A DNA stretch of 64,000 nt from Taishania sp045629585 (GTDB taxonomy: Bacteria > Bacteroidota > Bacteroidia > Flavobacteriales_D > Crocinitomicaceae). Below are positions 49,281 to 58,838 of the stretch, in pieces. The translations under genes were made by a program, and so were the position numbers. The DNA is taken from positions 1 to 64,000 of the forward strand of contig JAZQRM010000092.1 in assembly GCA_045629585.1 (NCBI GenBank), in the 5' to 3' direction. Numbering within the stretch: the first letter of the stretch is position 1; each line of letters starts with the position of its first letter. The notes below the pieces were generated by a model. That model searched no databases, had not been told where the DNA came from, and was given only the letters and a program-made list of their open reading frames with translations.

Positions 49281-51503
49281 ATGATAAAAACGACACAAGA
49301 AGCTGTATCAAGAATAAAACGTTTCTTTCCTTTCGCACTCCCATTTTCACACATACGTAGAAATCCAATTGCGGTATTTTTATGGCTTTTACTGATTTTA
49401 CTTATAAGCGGTAATTTTGGAGCGAAATACGGAATTAGAACCATCTTTTACGATCCTGAATACATGGGGAATACAACTGGTGCCTCATTCTTTGTGTTAG
49501 GAATTGCCTTCAGTGTTTTCATCACCGCTATAAACACATACACTTTCAGTAGAATACTTAAACGCTACCCATTCCTTCTAGTTCTTAGAAACCCATTCTA
49601 CACCTACTGTAAAAACAATTTTATACTTCCAACGCTTCTTATAGGAATATTTTGTGGCAATTTGTACAGTTTCCAAATTAACGAACAATTGGCCTCCCCT
49701 AAAACTGCTATATACTATATCATTTGCTTCATCTTAGGATTCATCGGTTTTCTCTTTTTTGTCTTTGCCTACTTCATCCCTTTTTCAAGTTATTTTTCAA
49801 AAGCCATAAAACCTTTCTTAAACGAAACAGAGCGCGAAGAAAGTGAACTCATACAACAGAATGTAGCCGACGAAATCCATTATTTCTACTTACAAAAAAT
49901 ATTTAACGTTAGACGAGGACGAACAATTCTACACATCCACCCCACTCTACAATTAAAACTAAGCCGTCGCAACAAAATTAGCACAACGCTATTTGAATTT
50001 ATAATCATCATACTATTTGTACTTTTAAGTATAACGATAGAATCAGAGTATTTCATCCCACCAGCAGGTGTCAGCATCCTAATTTTACTAACCTTAATCT
50101 TCATGGTGTATTCAACCTTAAGCACCTGGTTTGGGGGCTGGACCTATGCAATAATATTCGTAATCTCCTTCATTATATATCAAGTAAACAACTACAAACC
50201 AATGGCTTTCAAAAACTTTGCCCTTGGATTGGATTACAACTCCTTGAATGCACCGGAATATTCAAATGAACGAATTAACCAATTCGCTATTGACTCACTA
50301 TTCTATGGAGATAAGACAACACTACAAAATCAAATAGCTATTTTAAATAATTGGAAAAAAAACACCAATAAGAAAAAACCCAAATTGGTGTTAATCGCAA
50401 CATCAGGAGGTGGGTCACGTGCTTCCCTATGGACATATCACGTATTTCAAAATCTGTATAAAGAAATCCCTAATGAACTACCAGCAAACGTACACCTTAT
50501 CACAGGTGCATCAGGTGGTTTGGTTGGCGCTAGTTACTTTCGTCAACTACTCATTCAAAAAGAGGAAGAACATCTTAATAACTACTACATTCACGATCAA
50601 TCGCATTTCAATAACTTAAGCAAAGATTTGCTCAATAAATTAACACACACAGCATCCACTCGTGATCTTTTTATCCGAACAAAAAAGGTGAAACAAGGAC
50701 ATAATATTTATATCAAAGATCGTGGTTTTGCATGGGAAGAACAGCTAAATGCCAATACGAACAATCTACTAGATCGAAATTTAGGCTATTATTCTTCCTA
50801 CGAAAGGAGTGGATTAGTGCCCTTAATCGTATTCACACCAACAATTGTAAACGACGGAAGAAAACTCATCATCAGTTCACAATCGATGCGGTTTATTCAA
50901 TCAAGCCACCCTTATACAAACTTCAAAACAGGAAACAATTACGTCGATTTCCAAAGCTACTTCGAGGGCGTATCTCCCCAAAGTTTATATTTCCCGACTG
51001 CAATTAGAACAAGCGCAACGTTTCCCGTCGTTATGCCGATGATTTCGATCCCTTCTACCCCCGAGATTCGTCTCGCTGATGCTGGAGTAAGAGATAATTA
51101 TGGAATTACATTCTGCCTAGATTACATTTATTCATTACAAGACTGGATCAATAACAATACTTCAGGAGTAATTATCATCCAAATAAGAGACACACGAAAA
51201 GTCTTAGATAAGTTCAATTATGATCAACTGAACTTATTCCAAAAACTAATGCTACCTTTTAGTTTAATGACTAGAAATTTCACCAAAACACAAGACTTAG
51301 ACCAAGATGCTTTATTGAAAATGAGTAGTCAAGCATTTAAATTCCCACTGGATGTAGTCACTTTCAACCTGCGAGAAACAACGGAAGATCAAATAGCTCT
51401 TTCATGGCATCTCAGCAATCAAGAAAAAGAGTTAATTAAACGAAGAACAGATTCAGAATCCAATCTTTACAGCCTAAAACGACTGAAGGAACTCTTAAAA
51501 TAA
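49281..51503 (+). CDS. membrane-anchored patatin-like phospholipase
   Basis: The 740-residue protein has an N-terminal half with about 6 TM segments (about residues 28-48, 70-90, 110-130, 145-170, 240-260, 262-300) and a C-terminal patatin domain. The nucleophile elbow is GASGG with Ser 411, preceded by the oxyanion SGGGSRA loop (about 376-382), and the second dyad residue is Asp 600 in RLADAGVRDNYG. Such enzymes cleave acyl chains of lipids at the membrane. It is the third gene of the thioesterase/arginase operon by spacing; a shared pathway is not evident. Confidence 0.88.
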   Translation: MIKTTQEAVSRIKRFFPFALPFSHIRRNPIAVFLWLLLILLISGNFGAKYGIRTIFYDPEYMGNTTGASFFVLGIAFSVFITAINTYTFSRILKRYPFLLVLRNPFYTYCKNNFILPTLLIGIFCGNLYSFQINEQLASPKTAIYYIICFILGFIGFLFFVFAYFIPFSSYFSKAIKPFLNETEREESELIQQNVADEIHYFYLQKIFNVRRGRTILHIHPTLQLKLSRRNKISTTLFEFIIIILFVLLSITIESEYFIPPAGVSILILLTLIFMVYSTLSTWFGGWTYAIIFVISFIIYQVNNYKPMAFKNFALGLDYNSLNAPEYSNERINQFAIDSLFYGDKTTLQNQIAILNNWKKNTNKKKPKLVLIATSGGGSRASLWTYHVFQNLYKEIPNELPANVHLITGASGGLVGASYFRQLLIQKEEEHLNNYYIHDQSHFNNLSKDLLNKLTHTASTRDLFIRTKKVKQGHNIYIKDRGFAWEEQLNANTNNLLDRNLGYYSSYERSGLVPLIVFTPTIVNDGRKLIISSQSMRFIQSSHPYTNFKTGNNYVDFQSYFEGVSPQSLYFPTAIRTSATFPVVMPMISIPSTPEIRLADAGVRDNYGITFCLDYIYSLQDWINNNTSGVIIIQIRDTRKVLDKFNYDQLNLFQKLMLPFSLMTRNFTKTQDLDQDALLKMSSQAFKFPLDVVTFNLRETTEDQIALSWHLSNQEKELIKRRTDSESNLYSLKRLKELLK

Positions 51504-51634
51504 CAAATTAGGTTTTTTTACGTGTCAAAAAAAAGTAAAATCGAAATTAACAACCACAGAATTAACATTCTACTATTAATAACCTTTAATAAAAGGATAA
51601 GAATCAAGGAGGAAAGATTGTAATTTTGAAGCAC

Positions 51635-52507
51635 ATGCAGAGGAATAGCAACATAAAAGCTCTTATACATTTAATGGATGATCCTGACACATCGGTTTAC
51701 AAACATGTGCGAGATCAATTGATGCAATATGGCCCTGAAGCGATCCCTTTCCTGGAGAACTCATGGTCTGATGAAAATTTTGGTAATGAGTTTTTAGAAC
51801 GAGTAGAAAACTTAATTCATGACATCCAATTTCAAACCATTTGCGAACAATTACAGGAATGGAAAAATGGAAGTCGAGATCTTTTAGAAGGAGCAATACT
51901 CATTGCTAAATATCAATATCCTGGTTTAAACGAAGAGCACATCTACGACTTCTTGAATCACTTGACACGAGAAATTTGGTTGGAGATTAATTATAAATTA
52001 ACTGCATTTGAAAAAATAAAGGTAATCAACCAAGTGTTTTATAGAGAATACCAATTTAGAGGAGACTCTAAAAACTATAATTCTCCTTTAAACTCATATA
52101 TCAACACCGTAATAGAACTTAGAAAAGGTAATCCATTGACCCTATCGATTATCTATAGCGTATTGGCCCAAAAACTTGACCTTCCTGTATATGGAGTAAA
52201 CCTCCCTAGTCATTTTATCCTTGCGTATCTTGATAAAGAGGAAACACATCGGCAAACCGGATTAATTGAAAATCATGGTGTATTATTTTACATCAATACA
52301 TTTAGTCAAGGCGGAATATTAACTCATCAAGAGATAAAAGAATACCTGAAACAAATAAATATTGAATCGCACCGCGCCTATCTTGAGCCGTGTTCAAACA
52401 CCACTATATTAACTCGAATGTTGACTAATTTAATTAGTGGATATCAACAAGAAGGGAAAAAAGAGAAGCAAAATGAACTTTCACTTCTCCGGAATATTTT
52501 AATGTAA
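51635..52507 (+). CDS. SirB1/transglutaminase-core-2 family protein with HEAT-like N-terminus
   Basis: The protein has about 290 residues from the ATG at 51635; a TTG at 51626 would add three. The N-terminal 65 residues look like a HEAT/armadillo repeat (LMDDPDTSVYKHVRDQLMQYGPEAIPFLE). The core has SPLNSYINTVIELRKGNPLTLSIIYSVLAQKLDLPVYGVNLPSHFILAY, the Transglut_core2 (SirB1) signature. The usual catalytic Cys of true transglutaminases is not visible in this block, so it is probably non-enzymatic or uses another residue. The function is unknown. It converges on dnaE with a gap of 1 base. Confidence 0.85.
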   Translation: MQRNSNIKALIHLMDDPDTSVYKHVRDQLMQYGPEAIPFLENSWSDENFGNEFLERVENLIHDIQFQTICEQLQEWKNGSRDLLEGAILIAKYQYPGLNEEHIYDFLNHLTREIWLEINYKLTAFEKIKVINQVFYREYQFRGDSKNYNSPLNSYINTVIELRKGNPLTLSIIYSVLAQKLDLPVYGVNLPSHFILAYLDKEETHRQTGLIENHGVLFYINTFSQGGILTHQEIKEYLKQINIESHRAYLEPCSNTTILTRMLTNLISGYQQEGKKEKQNELSLLRNILM

Positions 52508-52508
52508 T

Positions 52509-55500
52509 TTATTTGAGCTCATACTCAATCCCCATCTCATCTAAACCATTAATCACTTTATTATTAACGTCTATTTTTATGATTTTTGAAGGCATCTTTA
52601 CTTCAATCTTTTCTAATGAGTCATAAATTACAAAGCTAATCGGACAACTTCCTTCATTATCTAAAAAAAGTTTATTTAAATCAGAAATAAGTTTTTGTTC
52701 CAAAGACCGAGCTGGAAGACGAAGTTGTAATAAATTCGTTTTTTGCTCCCTCATATCTTGCAACAACTCAATACTGTTTACCAAGAATTCCAAATTCGCT
52801 CTTCTTGGCGGAACATCAATATTTCCTTTTAAAGCAATGAACATATTTGGATGTAGAAAATGCTTAAACTTTAAATAATTTTCTCTCCATAAAAATAGCT
52901 TAAACGAATTCGTGTAATCTTCCACAATAACAGTCCCAAATGGATCTCCTTTGGTAGAAACCCTATGTTCTACTTCTGTAATTACACAACCAATAGTAAG
53001 ATCTTTCTTAGCGTTCTCCTCCAAATTATGGAGCATATCTACCGTCCCATTACAAAAAGCTTCTAACTCTAATTTGAAATCATCTAAAGGGTGACCTGAT
53101 ATAAAAATACCGACAACTTCCTTTTCTCTATTGAGTTTATATAAACTATTCCATTCCTCACAAACCGGCGCTTGGGGTTCTGGAATGTCAACACCAGTTG
53201 ATTCACCAAACATCGATACCTGTGCCGAATTCTTATTCTCTTGAAAAGCCGCACCATATCGAATAATTGTTTCGATAAATGTTCGTCCGTTATTTTCTTC
53301 TTTAAAAAATTGTGCTCTATGATAGTTCCCAAAAGCATCAAAAGATCCTGCATAGGCCAAACTTTCAAAAGCCTTCTTATTACAGTTTTTTAGATTCACA
53401 CGTTGCGCAAAATCAAATATCGATTTATAAGGCCCATTTTCTATTCTATCGCTAATAATCGCATCAACAGGCCCATGACCTAATCCTTTAACAGCACCGA
53501 GCCCAAATCGAATCGCCCCCGCACTATTTACGGTAAACTTATATTCTGATTCATTAACATCAGGTCCCAAAACAACCACCCCCATCCGCTTACACTCCTC
53601 CATAAAGAAAGAAACTTGCTTAATGTCATTCATGTTGTTAGACAACACAGAAGCCATATATTCTGCAGGATAATGAGCTTTAAGGTAAGCCGTTTGATAA
53701 GCTACCCAAGCATAGCAAGTAGAGTGAGATTTATTAAATGCATAAGAAGCAAAGGCTTCCCAGTCCTTCCATATTTTTTCTAATTTATCAACCGGATGCC
53801 CTTTTTCGGCAGCCTGCTTAACAAACTGAGGCTTCATTTTATCGAGTACATCCTTTTGCTTTTTACCCATTGCTTTACGCAAGGTATCCGCCTCACCTTT
53901 GGTAAAACCAGCCAATTTTTGAGACAAAAGCATTACCTGCTCCTGATATACCGTAATTCCGTAAGTTTCTTTCAAATACTCTTCCGACGCTGCAACATCA
54001 TATTCAATTGGTTCTTCACCCAGCTTACGACGAATAAAAGAAGGAATATACTCCAAGGGACCAGGTCGATACAATGCATTCATCGCAATCAGATCGGCGA
54101 AAACAGTTGGCTTTAAATCACGCATGTATTTTTGCATCCCTGGTGATTCATACTGGAATATACCAACGGTTTCCCCGCGTTGAAAAAGCTCATAAGTTTT
54201 TTCGTCATCAATAGGGAAAGTATCTGGATCTAAATCTACACCGTGTCCTTTTTTGACATTTTGACAAGCGACTTTTATCAAGGTTAGTGTTTTTAACCCT
54301 AAAAAGTCCATCTTTAACAAACCTGCAGATTCTGCAACTGAATTGTCAAACTGCGTACAATACATGGTTGAATCCTTTGCTGTTGCAACAGGTACAAAGT
54401 TGGTTATATCCTCAGGAGTAATAATAACTCCACAAGCGTGAATCCCTGTATTTCTGATAGAACCTTCTAATGAACGAGCTTGTCTAATTACTTCAGCATG
54501 TAAATCATGTCCTTCTGAAATCCGTTTTAACTCTTTTGCACGATTAATATCATCTTGGTTATTTTTCAATTTAACAGCTAATGAATCATCGTCAAGATTA
54601 AATATTTTATCTAAAGATAAATCTGGTATCAACTTCGCTAAACGATCCGCTTCTGACAGTGGTAAATCAAGTACACGAGCAGTATCTTTTATCGAGGACT
54701 TCGCTGCCATTGTACCATAAGTGATAATCTGTGCAACTTGATTGGAACCATATTTATCGATTACCCAATTAATAACATCTCCACGACCTTCGTCGTCAAA
54801 ATCAATATCAATATCCGGCATCGATACACGGTCCGGATTAAGGAAACGCTCAAATAGCAAATCATATTTAATAGGATCCACATTGGTGATTCCTGTACAA
54901 TATGCCACTGCGGACCCCGCTGCAGAGCCACGACCCGGCCCTACAGACACACCCATATCACGTGCGGCCTGACAAAAATCTTGCACAATAAGAAAATACC
55001 CAGGATAACCCGTTCGTTCTATGGTAGCTAACTCAAAATCTAATCGTTCTCTTATCTCATCCGTTATTTCCTCATATCTTTTTTTAGCACCAACATAAGT
55101 AAGATGTCTCAAATAATTGTTCTCACCACGCTTTCCACCGTCTTCTAAATCAAGTGGATCTTGAAATTCTTCTGGTATATCAAAGGCCGGTAATAAAACA
55201 TCCCGAGCTAGTCCATAATGTTCACATTTATCAACTATTTCTTGAATATTTTCTATCGCGTCTGGCAGATCCAAAAATAACTCTTTCATCTCATCTGGTG
55301 ATTTGAAATAATACTCTTCGTTTTCTAAACCAAAACGATAACCTCGACCTCGACCTTTAGGTGTTTTGACTAACTCACTATCTTTTACACATAACAATAC
55401 ATCATGCGCTTCGGCATCTGATTTCTTTAAATAAAAGGTATTATTTGTCGCAACAAGCTTAATCTGATGATTTCTTGCAAACTTAACCAAAGTCTGATTT

Positions 55501-56867
55501 ACACGATTTTCATCTTCTTGATTATGACGCATGATTTCAATATACAAATCGTCACCAAATAAGGATTTCCACCATAACAGGGATTCCTCGGCTTGTTTTT
55601 CACCAACGTTTAATATAAGATTGGGGACTTCACCGTATAAATTTCCCGTCAAACAAATAATATCTTCATGATATTGTTCAATTAACTTTTTATCAATACG
55701 TGGAACGTAATAAGCTCCATCTGTATAAGCCTTAGAGGCTAATTTTATAATATTAGAATAACCATTCCTGTTTTTCGCCAAAAGAACGATCTGATAACCA
55801 TTATCTTTATTCTTTTTGTCGTACATATCACGACAAACATTAAACTCACAACCAATAATAGGTACGAGTTCATCTTTACCTGTATATTCTTCTCCGTTTT
55901 CAGTTGCAAGTCGTTTAGCCTCTTTTATGCCTTTATTATACCCCGCAACTTCCTTTTCAAAATGAAATGCGGCCATCATATTACCATTATCAGTTAGTGC
56001 TACCGCCGGCATATCATATTCGGCGGCTTGCTTAACCAATTGCTTAATTGTAATAGTGGATTGTAAAACGGTAAACTGCGTATGATTATGTAAATGTGCA
56101 AACTTTGTATGCTTCAATTGCTCACGAGCAGCATCTTTATCGATATCTACACGTAGCGAATCCGATTTCTTTAGTTTGGCGGATTCTTCCTTTAGATTAA
56201 CATGCTTTAATCCATATCTTCCGATTGGTTGGGGATTAAAACTTTTAAAATTTTCAATGTAACTTCCACCTTGCTGCAGTTGTTCCTCCGAAAACTGCTC
56301 CGTTCGAATCAATTCAAAGAAACAACGAGTTGTTGCTTCCACATCAGCTGTTGCATTGTGCGCTTCTGCAAACGGCTCCCCAAACAAAAATTCATGTAAT
56401 TCGGTTAATGTTGGAAGTTTAAATTTACCTCCACGTCCTCCAGGAATTTTACACAAACTAGCCGTAACCTCAGTACAGGTATCCAACACAGGCATTTGGT
56501 GCATTTGAGTTCCCTCTGCTAGCCGCACAAACTCACAACCAACAACATTTATATCAAATCCGATATTTTGCCCGACAACAAATTTTGCAGAGCCAAGAGC
56601 TCTTTGAAATTCATCTAAAGCGAACTTCAAATCAACCCCTTGCTCAATTGCTAATTCAGTGGAAATACCATGTATTTTCTCCGCATCATAAGGAATATCA
56701 AATCCATCTGGTCGAATTAAATAATCACTATGCTCAATTAAAGTACCTTTCTCGTCGTGTAATTGCCATGCAATTTGCACAACGCGAGGCCAATTATCCG
56801 TGTCTGTATAAGGAGAATTCCATCGTTTGGGCAAACCTGTGGTTTCAGTATCAAAAATGATATACAT
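52509..56867 (-). CDS. dnaE: replicative DNA polymerase III alpha subunit with fused 3'-5' exonuclease
   Basis: The 1452-residue protein starts with a DnaQ-type proofreading domain (about 1-210): IIFDTETTGL, the central FDINVVGCEF and the closing HNATADVEAT supply the DEDD/H residues. Then come the PHP domain (HLHNHTQF at about 256, with AVALTDNGNM), the polymerase core with PDIDIDFDDEGRGDVI (about 684-699), the tandem HhH region with YQEQVMLLSQKLAGF and HSTCYAWVAYQTAYLKAHYPAEY, and the OB/tau-binding C-terminus. The fusion means that proofreading is carried in cis, as in a few Bacteroidota, so a separate epsilon may not be needed. It lacks the extra finger arrangement of PolC. Confidence 0.95.
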   Translation of the reverse strand: MYIIFDTETTGLPKRWNSPYTDTDNWPRVVQIAWQLHDEKGTLIEHSDYLIRPDGFDIPYDAEKIHGISTELAIEQGVDLKFALDEFQRALGSAKFVVGQNIGFDINVVGCEFVRLAEGTQMHQMPVLDTCTEVTASLCKIPGGRGGKFKLPTLTELHEFLFGEPFAEAHNATADVEATTRCFFELIRTEQFSEEQLQQGGSYIENFKSFNPQPIGRYGLKHVNLKEESAKLKKSDSLRVDIDKDAAREQLKHTKFAHLHNHTQFTVLQSTITIKQLVKQAAEYDMPAVALTDNGNMMAAFHFEKEVAGYNKGIKEAKRLATENGEEYTGKDELVPIIGCEFNVCRDMYDKKNKDNGYQIVLLAKNRNGYSNIIKLASKAYTDGAYYVPRIDKKLIEQYHEDIICLTGNLYGEVPNLILNVGEKQAEESLLWWKSLFGDDLYIEIMRHNQEDENRVNQTLVKFARNHQIKLVATNNTFYLKKSDAEAHDVLLCVKDSELVKTPKGRGRGYRFGLENEEYYFKSPDEMKELFLDLPDAIENIQEIVDKCEHYGLARDVLLPAFDIPEEFQDPLDLEDGGKRGENNYLRHLTYVGAKKRYEEITDEIRERLDFELATIERTGYPGYFLIVQDFCQAARDMGVSVGPGRGSAAGSAVAYCTGITNVDPIKYDLLFERFLNPDRVSMPDIDIDFDDEGRGDVINWVIDKYGSNQVAQIITYGTMAAKSSIKDTARVLDLPLSEADRLAKLIPDLSLDKIFNLDDDSLAVKLKNNQDDINRAKELKRISEGHDLHAEVIRQARSLEGSIRNTGIHACGVIITPEDITNFVPVATAKDSTMYCTQFDNSVAESAGLLKMDFLGLKTLTLIKVACQNVKKGHGVDLDPDTFPIDDEKTYELFQRGETVGIFQYESPGMQKYMRDLKPTVFADLIAMNALYRPGPLEYIPSFIRRKLGEEPIEYDVAASEEYLKETYGITVYQEQVMLLSQKLAGFTKGEADTLRKAMGKKQKDVLDKMKPQFVKQAAEKGHPVDKLEKIWKDWEAFASYAFNKSHSTCYAWVAYQTAYLKAHYPAEYMASVLSNNMNDIKQVSFFMEECKRMGVVVLGPDVNESEYKFTVNSAGAIRFGLGAVKGLGHGPVDAIISDRIENGPYKSIFDFAQRVNLKNCNKKAFESLAYAGSFDAFGNYHRAQFFKEENNGRTFIETIIRYGAAFQENKNSAQVSMFGESTGVDIPEPQAPVCEEWNSLYKLNREKEVVGIFISGHPLDDFKLELEAFCNGTVDMLHNLEENAKKDLTIGCVITEVEHRVSTKGDPFGTVIVEDYTNSFKLFLWRENYLKFKHFLHPNMFIALKGNIDVPPRRANLEFLVNSIELLQDMREQKTNLLQLRLPARSLEQKLISDLNKLFLDNEGSCPISFVIYDSLEKIEVKMPSKIIKIDVNNKVINGLDEMGIEYELK

Positions 56868-57057
56868 TCTGTGAATTTATAAGGGAATATAAATTTAACT
56901 AATTTTTCTAAGCCCGTCAAACTAACCATCGATAACAATGCTATTAAAATGATCGTTACTATTGTCTACTGTTAAAAAATCTAAACAAAAGAAATTAACT
57001 AGCTGCAATTCTATAAATTGAATAAAAATCGCAGTATTAATATTTAATCTCTATAAA

Positions 57058-57309
57058 ATGGGAATTCTAGGAACTTTAATCGTAGGCGCTATAGCAGGCT
57101 GGTTAGGAAGTACACTTTACAAAGGAAGCGGACTTGGCTTATTCGGCAATATTATAATAGGAATAATAGGAGCATTTATTGGCTATTGGTTCCTTGGGTT
57201 AATCGGCGTAAACCTTGGGGCTGGATTTTGGGGCTTTGTAGCCACAGGAGCTATTGGAGCAATAATTATTCTTTTTGTAATCAATCTTATAGTACCAAAA
57301 AGATCATAA
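57058..57309 (+). CDS. GlsB/YeaQ/YmgE family small membrane protein
   Basis: This 83-residue, glycine-rich, three-TM-helix protein shows GAIAGWLGSTLYKGSGLG, then GNIIIGIIGAFIGYWFLGLIG, then VATGAIGAIIILFVINLI, the typical transglycosylase-associated (GlsB/YeaQ/YmgE) pattern. The family is linked to stress responses; the molecular function is unknown. It is a monocistronic unit with a strong terminator. Confidence 0.9.
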   Translation: MGILGTLIVGAIAGWLGSTLYKGSGLGLFGNIIIGIIGAFIGYWFLGLIGVNLGAGFWGFVATGAIGAIIILFVINLIVPKRS

Positions 57310-57330
57310 TCAAAAATTCTAAGGAAATTA

Positions 57331-57366
57331 AAGCGAAGTGAGTATGATATTCACTCCGCTTTTTTT
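57331..57366 (+). terminator. terminator of the GlsB-like gene
   Basis: AGCG-A-AGTGA (from 57332) pairs with TCACT-C-CGCT (57351-57360), a 9-base stem with one mismatch, followed by seven T. It also faces the convergent DUF1573 gene. Confidence 0.85.
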
Positions 57367-57730
57367 ATTTGATGTAAACTTTAAATCTCAACACCAATTC
57401 TTTCTTAGGCAAATTGGTATTGATAATTATCACCCTATCTTGTAAACCATACTTTCCATTAGAATCAAACTCCATTGGGATACTTACGGTCTGTCCTTTC
57501 AAAATAGGGTCTTTAGGCAATACAACTTTTGTACATGGACAACCGACATTATAGCTATTCAATATTAAAGGTTGCGTCCCCTCATTGGTGATTTTAAAGA
57601 CATGCTTCAATATAGTACCTTCTGTAATCTTCTCAAATTTCACAGTGGCTTTATCAACAACAGCTTTAGGTTGTGACCAGCTACAAAAGCAAGTTACACA
57701 AACAAACAGGAATAAAATAAAAATTTTCAT
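57365..57730 (-). CDS. DUF1573 domain protein, exported
   Basis: The 121-residue product has a signal peptide (about 1-20) and one DUF1573 domain: ATVKFEKITEGTILKHVFKITNEGTQPLILNSYNVGCPCTKVVLPKDPI. The CPCT motif of the first strand pair is typical. DUF1573 is an immunoglobulin-like beta fold found in many Bacteroidota exported proteins; the function is not known. A second DUF1573 gene lies just upstream, separated by a terminator. Confidence 0.88.
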   Translation of the reverse strand: MKIFILFLFVCVTCFCSWSQPKAVVDKATVKFEKITEGTILKHVFKITNEGTQPLILNSYNVGCPCTKVVLPKDPILKGQTVSIPMEFDSNGKYGLQDRVIIINTNLPKKELVLRFKVYIK

Positions 57731-57737
57731 AATGCAA

Positions 57738-57764
57738 AAAAAAATCCCGCATTAAGCGGGATTT
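57738..57764 (-). terminator. terminator of the second DUF1573 gene
   Basis: AAATCCCGC (57742-57750) and GCGGGATTT (57756-57764) make a 9-base stem with a 5-base loop. On the minus strand a T-run follows. It ends 8 bases before the next gene's start codon. Confidence 0.9.
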
Positions 57765-57785
57765 CAAATATAATTAGATTGACAA

Positions 57786-58217
57786 TTACTTGTTCATTGG
57801 TCCTGAATTATTCTCAGGCATTCCAGTTTCTGGTTTTGGACCAACTTCTCCTTTAATACGAATGATTTTTGTATCAGAATCAGCAGAATTTGAAGAAATT
57901 GTAACTGTTTTATTAATTAAACCTGGGCGTTTAGTGTCGTAAGTTACTTTTATACTCCCTTTTGCTCCTGGCGCAACAGGCTCCTTAGTAAACTCAGGAA
58001 CTGTACATCCACAAGATGCTTTTGCAGCAGACAATACTAAAGGTGCGTTTCCTGAATTTTTAAACTCAAAAATTGCTGTACCATCAGCACCATATTTAAT
58101 ATTACCATAATCATGAGTTTCTTTCAAAAACTCTAAATAAGGTCCATTCTTAACTTCTTGTGCAAAAGCTCCACCAGCAACCGCTGTCATTAGTAAGGAG
58201 AATAATAATTTTTTCAT
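57786..58217 (-). CDS. DUF1573 domain protein, exported
   Basis: The 143-residue product has a signal peptide (cleavage AFAQ-E) and a DUF1573 domain with EFLKETHDYGNIKYG, FEFKNSGNAPLVLSAAKASCGCTVPEFTKEPVAPG and GSIKVTYDTKRPGLINKTVTISSNS, the family hallmarks. The C-terminal tail is rich in Pro, Gly and Asn and disordered. It is a paralogue of the gene at 57365-57730. The promoter upstream is of the consensus type. Confidence 0.9.
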   Translation of the reverse strand: MKKLLFSLLMTAVAGGAFAQEVKNGPYLEFLKETHDYGNIKYGADGTAIFEFKNSGNAPLVLSAAKASCGCTVPEFTKEPVAPGAKGSIKVTYDTKRPGLINKTVTISSNSADSDTKIIRIKGEVGPKPETGMPENNSGPMNK

Positions 58218-58239
58218 AATTCTTTATAGTTTATAAATT

Positions 58240-58270
58240 CAAATATAATTTTGTATATAAAATCGTACAA
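58240..58270 (-). promoter_or_regulatory. promoter of the DUF1573 gene
   Basis: On the minus strand TTG (58270-58268), a 20-base gap and TATATTTG (58247-58240) fit the consensus. The start codon is 22 bases downstream. Confidence 0.78.
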
Positions 58271-58289
58271 TACATTAACTAACTTTTAA

Positions 58290-58835
58290 CTATTTTTCCG
58301 TTAATGATTGTTCTAAGATAAGAAATTTGTCAAATGGTACATGTAACATTAACAACCTTTTATCTATCATATCTTTTTCATCAACTTCTATGCCAGAATT
58401 TTCATTCAAATAAATTTGATAATATTTTCTAACCATTGAAGTATCGCGAGGTTGCTTTTCGGCGTCATACATATATGCAACACTCTTTAAAACCATAGCT
58501 CTATTTACATACTCTGGATAATCTTCAATCACTCGCACACCATATTTTAATGACTTCTCTAAATCACGCTGTGCACTAGATAGCATATGAATACGATCCA
58601 TATAAGTCGCTGCCATTGGATGTTGAGGCGCTTCTGTAACGGCGTCTTCCAACAAAACAACATAATTCTGTAGCAAAACCTCTGAATGCTCGTGTGTTAA
58701 AGGGTTGCGAATCATGTTAGCCAATGAATCTTCATAAGCAGCAATCCGTTGCTCTACCTCCGCATCTAGTTCCGTATTACCTCCGCAGGATAGAACCAAA
58801 ATAGATGATAATAATCCTAAAAATATCTTCTTCAT
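58290..58835 (-). CDS. putative lipoprotein with TPR-like helices
   Basis: The 181-residue product has a lipobox (LVLSC, Cys 17) and an otherwise helical mature domain with two TPR-like repeats (HPMAATYMDRIHMLSSAQRDLEKSLKYGVRVIEDYP and RAMVLKSVAYMYDAEKQPRD). I do not recognise a specific family. It follows def by 3 bases, so the two form one operon; in Flavobacteriales def is often followed by such a gene. Confidence 0.78.
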   Translation of the reverse strand: MKKIFLGLLSSILVLSCGGNTELDAEVEQRIAAYEDSLANMIRNPLTHEHSEVLLQNYVVLLEDAVTEAPQHPMAATYMDRIHMLSSAQRDLEKSLKYGVRVIEDYPEYVNRAMVLKSVAYMYDAEKQPRDTSMVRKYYQIYLNENSGIEVDEKDMIDKRLLMLHVPFDKFLILEQSLTEK

Positions 58836-58838
58836 GCC

